This document shows, piece by piece, positions 1 to 6,639 of a DNA stretch of 15,206 nt. The number at the start of each line of letters is the position of its first letter. Positions within the stretch are counted from its first letter, which is position 1. The notes below the pieces were generated by a model. The model ran no database searches, was not told the origin of the DNA, and saw nothing but the letters and a program-made list of their open reading frames with translations. Source of the stretch: JBKEAJ01 sp047972135 (GTDB taxonomy: Bacteria; Bacteroidota; Bacteroidia; Bacteroidales; Prolixibacteraceae); NCBI GenBank assembly GCA_047972135.1, contig JBKEAJ010000073.1:1-15206 (forward strand), read 5' to 3'. A program made the translations under genes and the position numbers.

Positions 1-708
1 CCGCAACTGAAAGGGCGCATTGAGCATTTTATCAGTCGTAAGGCTATGGATATTCAAGGCATTGGCAACGAGCTTGTAAATCAGCTTTTTGAGGCTGGGT
101 TGATACGCGAGAGTCTCGATTTGTATTATGTAAAAAAGGAGGACGTCCTAAAGTTAGACCGTATAGGCGAAAAGTCTGCCGACAACTTGATAAAAGGAAT
201 TGAGGACTCAAAAAAAATCAACTTTGAAAGACTGTTGTTCGGCATGGGAATAAGGCATGTGGGCGAAACTACGGCAAAGGATATTGCCAAACATTTTAAA
301 AGTCTGGATGCTATAAGTATTGCTACAAAAGAAGAGTTGGCAGAGGTGAAAGGTGTTGGCGACAAGGTGGCACAAAGCCTTATCGATTTTTTTGCCGACG
401 AGGAAAATAAAAATATAGTTGCCAAAATTAGAAGTGTCGGACTTATCACAGAGGTGGAAACTGCCGAACTCAGTTCTGACAAGCTGGTGGGGAAAACTAT
501 TGTCATTTCGGGGACTTTTGAAAAACATAGTCGCGACGAGATAAAAAAACTTATTGAAGTAAATGGCGGAAAAAATGGAAGCAGCATATCAAAAAATACA
601 AATTTCCTGCTGGCAGGCGATGGTATTGGTCCGTCGAAACTTGCTAAAGCAGAAAAACTTGGCGTACCAATAATCGGAGAATCAGATTTTGAGGATATGA
701 TTAAGTAA
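1..708 (+). CDS. ligA: NAD-dependent DNA ligase LigA, C-terminal part (5' end outside window)
   Basis: NAD+-dependent ligase that seals nicks during replication and repair in the cytoplasm. The frame is open from base 1 (PQLKGRIEHFISRKAMDI...), which in LigA follows directly after the last zinc-binding cysteine, so only about the last third of the protein (235 codons) is present. Visible parts: tandem helix-hairpin-helix motifs (IQGIGNE, LDRIGEKSADN, MGIRHVGETT, VKGVGDKVAQ) that bind the DNA minor groove, then a C-terminal BRCT domain from about base 478 (GKTIVISGTF ... NGGK ... LLAG ... ESDF) to the TAA stop. The adenylation and OB domains lie upstream of the window. The next gene starts 33 nt downstream, and the spacing suggests a shared transcript with dapA and nspC. 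Identification is secure; the internal ATG at 46 is not a real start. Confidence 0.97.
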   Translation, partial: PQLKGRIEHFISRKAMDIQGIGNELVNQLFEAGLIRESLDLYYVKKEDVLKLDRIGEKSADNLIKGIEDSKKINFERLLFGMGIRHVGETTAKDIAKHFKSLDAISIATKEELAEVKGVGDKVAQSLIDFFADEENKNIVAKIRSVGLITEVETAELSSDKLVGKTIVISGTFEKHSRDEIKKLIEVNGGKNGSSISKNTNFLLAGDGIGPSKLAKAEKLGVPIIGESDFEDMIK

Positions 709-741
709 AAATTCATATCTTTACCACTTCAAAAATTAGGA

Positions 742-1251
742 ATGAGTATTAAGGACTATATATCGCGATATCTACAAAATAAGCAAATTAAAAATCATCA
801 CAGAACTGTTGAATTTCAGAACTTTGCAGAGGTTCAGAGTGTCGGCATTATAGTAAGTCCCAAATATATGGAGGAATTACTATATCTCAGGAATAAACTG
901 AAAGACAATGAAATAACGGATGTGAAGCATGTTATTATCGACCACGAACTGAAAAATAAAGATATATATGTAGTTGAAAACGATACATACGGACGAAGTA
1001 GTTTCAGTCGTTGGGGTTTACTCTTAGACGAAGATTTAAAAGAGTTTGTTGCTCGTCCTTTTGATTTACTCTTCGACCTATCTGAATACAACCAATATAC
1101 TACTGTTATGCTTAAATTTTCGACTGCCAAACTGAGAGTCGGCAATAAAAGTGAATTGGAGGCAGAGTATGACTTTATTATTGCTTATGACAAGATGGAT
1201 ATGATATTCCTAGACCAAGCAATACACTATTTACAGGAAATAAAAAGCTAA
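742..1251 (+). CDS. DUF6913-like conserved hypothetical protein (169 aa)
   Basis: Small soluble protein without signal peptide or membrane segment. The C-terminal half (FDLLFDLSEY ... KFSTAKLRVGNKSELEAEYDFII) resembles, from memory, the DUF6913 family of Bacteroidetes, with its motif of 'DLS', a hydrophobic stretch, 'A+ K+VG' and a final acidic/hydrophobic block. The N-terminus (MSIKDYISRYLQNKQIKNH) is a basic amphipathic helix, also typical of that family. No enzymatic motif is visible and I assign no function. It begins 33 nt after ligA and its TAA stop ends 5 nt before the dapA ATG, so translation is probably coupled with dapA. The start at 742 is chosen because it matches the family N-terminus. 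The family name is recall and not a search result; the existence of the gene is well supported by length and context. Confidence 0.82.
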   Translation: MSIKDYISRYLQNKQIKNHHRTVEFQNFAEVQSVGIIVSPKYMEELLYLRNKLKDNEITDVKHVIIDHELKNKDIYVVENDTYGRSSFSRWGLLLDEDLKEFVARPFDLLFDLSEYNQYTTVMLKFSTAKLRVGNKSELEAEYDFIIAYDKMDMIFLDQAIHYLQEIKS

Positions 1252-1256
1252 ATGAC

Positions 1257-2159
1257 ATGAATAATTTTGCATTTGAAGGAGTGGGTGTTGCGCTGGTAAC
1301 GCCATTTAATCATGACAGAAAAATAGACTATAAAGCACTGGAAAATCTGGTGAAATATCATATCGACAGGAAAACAGACTACATTGTGGCATTGGGAACA
1401 ACTGGCGAAGCTCCTTGCTTGTCTTTGGATGAGAAAAATGAAATTGTCAGAGTAATATGTTCTGTTACCGAAAAAAAAATACCACTGGTAGTGGGGGTAG
1501 GCGACAATGAAACACAATATTCGGTGGACAGCTTTGATGGATACGATTTCTCCAAAATTGATGCTGTAATGTCTTGTGTACCATATTATAATAAGCCTAC
1601 TCAAAGAGGTTTATTGGAACACTTCAAAGCAATTGAGAAACGTTCACCCGTGCCAATACTATTGTATAATGTGCCGTCTCGCACAGGAGTGAATATGACC
1701 TCTAAAACTACATTGGAGCTGGCGCACCACTCCAATAAAATTGCAGGAATAAAAGAAGCGGCAGGCGATGTGGTGCAGGTGTCGGAGATTATTAAAGATG
1801 CCCCCAATCATTTTTCGGTGGTATCGGGCGACGATGCCCTTACTCTACCTACAATGAGCCTCGGCGGTAAAGGTGTTATATCCGTGCTTGCTAATATATA
1901 TCCGTCTCTATGTGTGGAGATGGTGAGGAAATTCCTGGCAGGCAAAATCCATGAAGCACGCGATGTGCACAACCGCACTCTGGATTTGTGTCACCTACTA
2001 TTTGCCGAAGGTAATCCCTGCGGTATAAAAGCAGCAATGGCAGAAATTGGGCTTTTGCAAAATGTACTTAGATTGCCTCTCGTACCAGTGGGCGAAAGCA
2101 CACAAAAGAAGATTGCTAAAGAGCTTGAAAACTACAAAGATGTCAACACTAAGTGCTGA
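1257..2159 (+). CDS. dapA: 4-hydroxy-tetrahydrodipicolinate synthase DapA
   Basis: Condenses pyruvate with L-aspartate-4-semialdehyde, the first committed step to diaminopimelate and lysine, in the cytoplasm. The 300-aa TIM barrel has family-typical length. Visible motifs: GTTGEA at 47-52 (substrate-binding Thr pair), the PYYNKP segment at 109-114 with the relay tyrosine, LYNVPSRTG with Tyr137 and the carboxylate-binding Arg142, and GIKEAAGD with Lys166 as the Schiff-base lysine. The start ATG at 1257 follows the previous stop by 5 nt. An earlier ATG at 1252 runs into TGA after one codon and is not used. nspC begins 39 nt downstream; its pathway uses the same semialdehyde. All catalytic residues are present, so it should be active. 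Confidence 0.97.
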   Translation: MNNFAFEGVGVALVTPFNHDRKIDYKALENLVKYHIDRKTDYIVALGTTGEAPCLSLDEKNEIVRVICSVTEKKIPLVVGVGDNETQYSVDSFDGYDFSKIDAVMSCVPYYNKPTQRGLLEHFKAIEKRSPVPILLYNVPSRTGVNMTSKTTLELAHHSNKIAGIKEAAGDVVQVSEIIKDAPNHFSVVSGDDALTLPTMSLGGKGVISVLANIYPSLCVEMVRKFLAGKIHEARDVHNRTLDLCHLLFAEGNPCGIKAAMAEIGLLQNVLRLPLVPVGESTQKKIAKELENYKDVNTKC

Positions 2160-2198
2160 GTAGATAGCACTTCTGAGCACAGACCATAGATATAATTT

Positions 2199-3362
2199 AT
2201 GAGCAAAAGACAAGATCTGGAGAGCATTCTAAAAACGCTAGACTTGGATGCCCCCACTTTCGTTATAAGCGAAGAACTGCTTGAGGAAAATCTTCAAAAA
2301 ATCAAAAGAGTTACTGATGCGGCTGGAATAGAGATTGTACCTGCCTTGAAAGCTTCAGCACTCTGGCAAACATTTCCCTTGATAAAAAAGTATTTTAATG
2401 CTCTCGCCGCCAGCTCTCTATGCGAAGCTAAATTGTGTTTTGAGGAGTTTGGTGCAAAAGCCCATACTTACGCCCCTGCATTTAGCATGCGTAATTTTGA
2501 GGAAATTTGCGAATATTCAGACCACCTGATTTTTAATAGTATAGCCCAGTTTGAAAAATTTTATGATACCGCCTTGCAAAAGGGAGTGCAAAACTTTGGA
2601 TTGCGTGTTAACCCTGCATACTCGGATGTGAAAACCGATAAATATAACCCCTGTATAGAGGGGTCGAGACTGGGAATATACCCCTCAGATATGCCCGAAA
2701 AACTTCCAAAGGCTGTCAAAGGACTGCATTTCCACGCTCTTTGTGAGTCCGACTCCTACTCTTTTGAAAGAGTCCTGAATAGTTTTGAGAAACATTATGG
2801 CAAATATCTTAGTCAAATAGAGTGGCTTAACTTTGGAGGAGGACACCTTATAACAAGTGAGGAATATAATGAGGAGCATTTTATATCCCTTGTGAAGAAA
2901 TTCCAACATAGGTATGGCTTGAAACTCTATATTGAATCAGGAGCAGCCTTAGTTTGGCAATCAGGATGGCTAATTTCTCATATAGAAGACATAATCGAAA
3001 GCAAAGGAGTGAAAATTGCTATGTTAGATGTGTCATTTGCTGCACATATGCCCGACTGCCTCGAAATGCCCTATCAACCCGAAATAGTGGGGGCGGAAAT
3101 AGCTCCGCAAGAGCAACACCATAAATACAGAATGGGTGGAAGCTCTTGTTTGGCAGGCGATTGGATTGGCGATTGGTACTTCCCGAAACCCTTGAAAGTT
3201 GGTGATAAGATAATTTTCAAAGACATGATTCACTACACGATTGTTAAAACGACCTTATTCAACGGAGTGGAGCATCCATCAATAGGGATATTGAAAAAAA
3301 ATAATGATTTATCCATTCTGCGAAGATTTGATTATGTAGATTATAGAGGGCGGGTTAACTAA
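2199..3362 (+). CDS. nspC: Carboxynorspermidine/carboxyspermidine decarboxylase NspC
   Basis: PLP-dependent fold III decarboxylase that converts carboxynorspermidine or carboxyspermidine to (nor)spermidine, the last step of the aspartate-semialdehyde-dependent polyamine route. The 387-aa length is normal. Lys51 in VPALKASALW is the expected PLP lysine; HALCESDSY, the glycine-rich GGGHLIT phosphate-binding segment, and the C-terminal block SSCLAGDWIGDWYF (active-site Cys and Asp) are diagnostic of NspC and set it apart from ordinary ornithine or diaminopimelate decarboxylases. The partner dehydrogenase (LYS1/NspB-like) is not in this window. The gene lies 39 nt after dapA and probably shares its transcript. 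In Bacteroidetes the product is more likely spermidine than norspermidine, but the sequence does not decide this. Confidence 0.93.
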   Translation: MSKRQDLESILKTLDLDAPTFVISEELLEENLQKIKRVTDAAGIEIVPALKASALWQTFPLIKKYFNALAASSLCEAKLCFEEFGAKAHTYAPAFSMRNFEEICEYSDHLIFNSIAQFEKFYDTALQKGVQNFGLRVNPAYSDVKTDKYNPCIEGSRLGIYPSDMPEKLPKAVKGLHFHALCESDSYSFERVLNSFEKHYGKYLSQIEWLNFGGGHLITSEEYNEEHFISLVKKFQHRYGLKLYIESGAALVWQSGWLISHIEDIIESKGVKIAMLDVSFAAHMPDCLEMPYQPEIVGAEIAPQEQHHKYRMGGSSCLAGDWIGDWYFPKPLKVGDKIIFKDMIHYTIVKTTLFNGVEHPSIGILKKNNDLSILRRFDYVDYRGRVN

Positions 3363-3378
3363 CGAATTGATAGATTAT

Positions 3379-3404
3379 TAGCAGATGTTGTCCTCCATCT
3401 GTTG
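3379..3404 (+). other. Small hairpin between nspC and clpC
   Basis: Arms AGCAGATG (3380-3387) and CATCTGTT (3396-3403) pair with one G-T wobble around an 8-nt loop, 17 nt after the nspC stop. No T-tract follows, so it is not a standard rho-independent terminator. It could stabilise the 3' end of the ligA-nspC transcript. Confidence 0.35.
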
Positions 3405-3437
3405 ATAAGTTGTCGTTCGTCGTTGGATTTATCTTAG

Positions 3438-3445
3438 TATATTTG
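3438..3445 (+). promoter_or_regulatory. Candidate Bacteroidetes -7 box upstream of clpC
   Basis: TATATTTG matches the Bacteroidetes -7 consensus TAnnTTTG and lies 29 nt before the clpC ATG. A weak TTCG at 3415-3418 sits 19 nt upstream as a partial -33 box. This placement, after the operon-like ligA-nspC group, suggests separate transcription of clpC. It is a motif match only. Confidence 0.45.
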
Positions 3446-3474
3446 TCTTTGATATTAAAGAAAAAAGTATAAAA

Positions 3475-6093
3475 ATGAGTTCTAATTTTTCAACGTTTAT
3501 TAGCACAATACTTAGTAACAGCAAGGAAGAAGCAAAAGCTCTGGGAAATAAAAATATTCTTCCTGAGCACATACTTGTTACTCTCTTGAAAAAAGAAAAC
3601 AATATTATTGACAGATATTTGATGACAAAGAAAGTTGATAAACAATCTGTGATAGACAATATAGTTAAACATCTGGACAGTAAAAAGAACGGAGATAAAT
3701 ATCCCAAGATTTCACTGCTGTCAAGTGATGCCAACAAGATAATTGAGGAAATGATGCTTATGCACAAAAATCATCCGATGCACAGCAATAACGAATTGTT
3801 GCTGTTTCTTGCCATGATGAGGCACAAAAACCTCTTGTCGGCAATGCTTATGGAAAATGGTTGCGATTTTAAAGATATTGATAATGATATTATTACAATG
3901 TATAGAGATTATCGTAATGCCGATAAAAGCGAGGCGGATTTAACGATTGACTTTGGAGAGCATTTAACGGAGTTGCCAATCGACGGGATTTTTGACAATG
4001 ATGATGATGCTAATGACCCCGACGAGGAGGAGGAAGAGGAAGAAGCGATATTTAAGAAAAGAGGAATGAAAAGCAATTCGGGAACTCCCGTATTGGACAA
4101 TTATGGAACCGACCTTACAAGAGCAGCGGCGGAGGGGAAACTCGACCCTATCGTAGGCAGAGACAAAGAAATAGAACGTATTGCTCAGATTTTGAGTCGT
4201 CGGAAAAAGAACAACCCTGTGCTCATTGGCGAACCAGGAGTTGGCAAATCAGCTATCGCCGAGGGACTTGCCATTAGAATTTATGAGAAGAAAGTCTCGA
4301 TGTTACTTCAAAATAAGAGAATTATATCTTTGGATATGGGCTCTGTGGTGGCAGGAACAAAATACAGAGGTCAGTTTGAGTCACGCATGAAAGCTATCCT
4401 TGAGGAGTTAAAGCAGTTTAAGAACGTAATCTTGTTTATCGACGAAATGCACACCATCGTCGGTGCAGGAGGCGCTGTCGGCTCTCTGGATGCCGCCAAT
4501 ATACTGAAACCCGCACTAGCACGTGGAGAAATTCAGTGTATCGGCGCAACAACTCTGGACGAGTATCGTAAGTATATCGAAAAAGACGGTGCGTTAGAGC
4601 GACGTTTCCAAAAGGTAATTGTTACTCCCGCAACAACCGAAGAGACAATACAAATACTTAAAAACATAAAGTCGCGTTATGAAGACCATCATAATGTAAT
4701 ATTTTCGGATGATGCTTTAGAGGCTTGTGTAAATCTGACAAATAGATACATTACAGATAGATGCCTGCCCGATAAAGCGATAGATGCACTGGACGAAGCA
4801 GGAGCAAGAGTACATATAAACACCGCTAACGTACCACCCCTTTTTAAAGAATTGGAGAAAGAAATAGAGGAAGCAAAGCAGAAAAAGGTGAATGCGGTGA
4901 GCAGACAGGATTTTTCCGTCGCGGCTACTTACAGAGATGTCGAAAAGTTGAAAGTGCGAGAGCTTGACAAGTGTATTCAGAATTGGAAAGAATTGATGCA
5001 GAATAATCGGGAGGTCGTTAGCGGCGAAAATGTTGCAGAAGTGATTTCCCTAATGACGGGAGTGCCAATTCAGAGAATCGCACAAGCTGAAGGAAAACGA
5101 CTGATGAATATGGTGAAAGATCTGCAAGGTAGTGTTATCGGACAAGATGAAGCTATCGAGAAAGTAGCTAAAGCCATTAAACGAAATAGAGCAGGACTGA
5201 AAGACCCTAATAAACCCATTGGCAGCTTCATATTTTTGGGACCGACAGGTGTCGGAAAAACACAGCTTGCAAAAGTGTTGGCAACTTATTTGTTCGATAG
5301 CTCAGAAGCTCTGATAAGAATTGATATGAGCGAGTATATGGAGAAATTCGCTGTATCTCGACTTGTAGGTGCACCTCCAGGATATGTGGGCTATGAAGAA
5401 GGCGGACAGCTCACAGAGCAAGTCAGAAGAAAACCATATAGCATTGTGCTGCTAGACGAAATAGAAAAAGCTCACCCTGACGTGTTTAACCTCCTCTTGC
5501 AAATGCTTGATGAAGGACGATTGACTGACAGCTTAGGTAGAAATATTGATTTCAGAAATACGATAGTAATAATGACTTCAAACGTCGGCTCTCGTCAACT
5601 GAAGGACTTCGGACAAGGAGTCGGATTTTCGACAAGAACAGAGACAGAAGAGAATGAACATTCTAAGTATGTGATTCAGAAAGCGTTGAAACGAGCGTTT
5701 GCACCCGAGTTCCTAAATAGAATTGATGACGTTGTTCTGTTTAATGCGCTTACGAAGAGCGATATACATGCAATTATTGATATTGAGCTTAAAGAATTGT
5801 ATGGCAGGGTTGCAGAGTTGGGACACAAATTGAAAATTACGGCAACGGCAAAAGACTATATTGTTGAAAAAGGTTATGACCCACAATTCGGTGCAAGACC
5901 TCTGAAGCGAGCTATACAAAAACATGTAGAAGACGCTCTTGCCGAGGCTATTATAAATAATGAGGCTGTCGAGAATGCAAGCATAACTGTGTCCTATGAG
6001 AAAAAGTCGGACGAAATAAAAATTAAAATAGCAGAGTCTCCCAAGCAAGAAGAAAAAACTAAAATAAGAGTCCGTCGAAAGAGGAAATCATGA
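3475..6093 (+). CDS. clpC: ClpC-type AAA+ unfoldase (Clp protease ATP-binding subunit)
   Basis: Hexameric Hsp100 that unfolds substrates and feeds them to ClpP in the cytoplasm. Order of parts in 872 aa: Clp N-terminal repeat domain (about 1-145); an acidic linker with a run of Asp/Glu near 173-192; AAA+ module D1 with Walker A GEPGVGKS at 252-259 and Walker B Asp323-Glu324; a short UVR-like middle helix pair (about 466-495) as in ClpC and not the long coiled coil of ClpB; module D2 with Walker A GPTGVGKT at 589-596 and Walker B Asp661-Glu662; and a basic tail (RVRRKRKS). The VGF tripeptide at 716-718 (GQGVGFS) is the loop that docks on ClpP and argues for a protease partner and not a disaggregase. 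ClpP itself is not in the window. It stands alone between two promoter-like regions. Confidence 0.95.
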   Translation: MSSNFSTFISTILSNSKEEAKALGNKNILPEHILVTLLKKENNIIDRYLMTKKVDKQSVIDNIVKHLDSKKNGDKYPKISLLSSDANKIIEEMMLMHKNHPMHSNNELLLFLAMMRHKNLLSAMLMENGCDFKDIDNDIITMYRDYRNADKSEADLTIDFGEHLTELPIDGIFDNDDDANDPDEEEEEEEAIFKKRGMKSNSGTPVLDNYGTDLTRAAAEGKLDPIVGRDKEIERIAQILSRRKKNNPVLIGEPGVGKSAIAEGLAIRIYEKKVSMLLQNKRIISLDMGSVVAGTKYRGQFESRMKAILEELKQFKNVILFIDEMHTIVGAGGAVGSLDAANILKPALARGEIQCIGATTLDEYRKYIEKDGALERRFQKVIVTPATTEETIQILKNIKSRYEDHHNVIFSDDALEACVNLTNRYITDRCLPDKAIDALDEAGARVHINTANVPPLFKELEKEIEEAKQKKVNAVSRQDFSVAATYRDVEKLKVRELDKCIQNWKELMQNNREVVSGENVAEVISLMTGVPIQRIAQAEGKRLMNMVKDLQGSVIGQDEAIEKVAKAIKRNRAGLKDPNKPIGSFIFLGPTGVGKTQLAKVLATYLFDSSEALIRIDMSEYMEKFAVSRLVGAPPGYVGYEEGGQLTEQVRRKPYSIVLLDEIEKAHPDVFNLLLQMLDEGRLTDSLGRNIDFRNTIVIMTSNVGSRQLKDFGQGVGFSTRTETEENEHSKYVIQKALKRAFAPEFLNRIDDVVLFNALTKSDIHAIIDIELKELYGRVAELGHKLKITATAKDYIVEKGYDPQFGARPLKRAIQKHVEDALAEAIINNEAVENASITVSYEKKSDEIKIKIAESPKQEEKTKIRVRRKRKS

Positions 6094-6111
6094 TTTTTTT
6101 TCAATATGCTA

Positions 6112-6141
6112 TTGTAGTCTAAAGAAAAAGCTATATCTTTG
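6112..6141 (+). promoter_or_regulatory. Promoter for tRNA-Lys and L31
   Basis: TTG at 6112-6114 and TATCTTTG at 6134-6141 (TAnnTTTG consensus) are separated by 19 nt, close to the spacing of Bacteroidetes primary-sigma promoters. The box ends 38 nt before the mature tRNA 5' end. This is the best promoter match in the window. Confidence 0.6.
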
Positions 6142-6179
6142 CAACGCTTTTGAAAAAACAAAGGCATAAAATAAATGTT

Positions 6180-6252
6180 GACTCAGTAGCTCAGCTGGTA
6201 GAGCACATCACTTTTAATGATGGGGTCCAGGGTTCGAGCCCCTGCTGAGTCA
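6180..6252 (+). tRNA. tRNA-Lys (anticodon TTT)
   Basis: A 73-nt cloverleaf folds fully: acceptor arms GACTCAG (6180-6186) and CTGAGTC (6245-6251) with discriminator A6252; D arm GCTC/GAGC; anticodon stem CATCA/TGATG around loop CTTTTAA with anticodon TTT at 6213-6215; T arm CAGGG/CCCTG with loop TTCGAGC. CCA is not encoded. It reads AAA and AAG lysine codons. The L31 gene begins 17 nt downstream with no terminator between them, so both probably come from one precursor. Confidence 0.98.
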
Positions 6253-6269
6253 CTATAAAGTTTAAGAAA

Positions 6270-6539
6270 ATGAAAAAAGGATTGCACCCCGAAAATTACA
6301 GACTTGTCGTTTTTAAGGATATGTCTAACGAAGAGACTTTTATTACCAAGTCTACCGTTAATACAAAAGATACTATTGAGCTCGACGGCGTTGAGTACCC
6401 TTTGGTGAAATTGGAAATATCAAACACTTCCCATCCTTTCTATACAGGAAAGATGAAGCTGGTAGATACTGCAGGACGTGTGGACAAATTCAAAAGCCGC
6501 TACAAGGACTTTTATGCCAAGAAAAAGGAAAGTAAGTAA
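6270..6539 (+). CDS. rpmE2: Type B ribosomal protein L31 (bL31B)
   Basis: Large-subunit ribosomal protein of the intersubunit bridge region. The 89-aa sequence (MKKGLHPENYRLVVFKDMS ... SHPFYTGKMKLVDTAGRVDKF..RY) is characteristic of the B type: it carries the insertion relative to the zinc-binding A type and has no cysteines. In other bacteria type B forms often replace the zinc form under zinc limitation; in Bacteroidetes it is commonly the only form, which cannot be checked here. It is lysine-rich (15 of 89) with a basic tail. It starts 17 nt after tRNA-Lys and ends just before a strong terminator, forming a two-gene tRNA/ribosomal protein unit. Confidence 0.96.
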   Translation: MKKGLHPENYRLVVFKDMSNEETFITKSTVNTKDTIELDGVEYPLVKLEISNTSHPFYTGKMKLVDTAGRVDKFKSRYKDFYAKKKESK

Positions 6540-6566
6540 GAAGATATTTCCATATAATATAAGAGG

Positions 6567-6594
6567 CTCCGCATTCAATAATGTGGAGTTTTTT
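6567..6594 (+). terminator. Rho-independent terminator after L31
   Basis: Nine-base-pair stem CTCCGCATT (6567-6575) / AATGTGGAG (6580-6588) with one G-T wobble, a 4-nt CAAT loop and six T residues at 6589-6594. It lies 27 nt after the L31 stop codon and ends 45 nt before lon, so it separates the tRNA/L31 unit from lon. It is the only canonical terminator I see in the window. Confidence 0.88.
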
Positions 6595-6639
6595 ACGTTT
6601 ATATGTGAACTATTTAGTGAGTGATATGTTATAAAAAAT

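Noticed and set aside
126..716. Long open frame on the minus strand across ligA (196 codons)
   Set aside because: It is antisense to a clear ligA frame, has no recognisable protein features, and its serine/phenylalanine-rich translation is typical of an antisense shadow.
713..741. Promoter for the DUF6913-like gene (TATCTTTA at 716-723)
   Set aside because: The last base of the TAnnTTTG box is wrong and the gene is packed against ligA, so a separate promoter is not supported.
6085..6101. Palindrome AAATCATGATTT plus eight T residues at the clpC stop as a terminator
   Set aside because: The palindrome has no loop; a real hairpin would keep only three A-T pairs, too weak for a rho-independent terminator.
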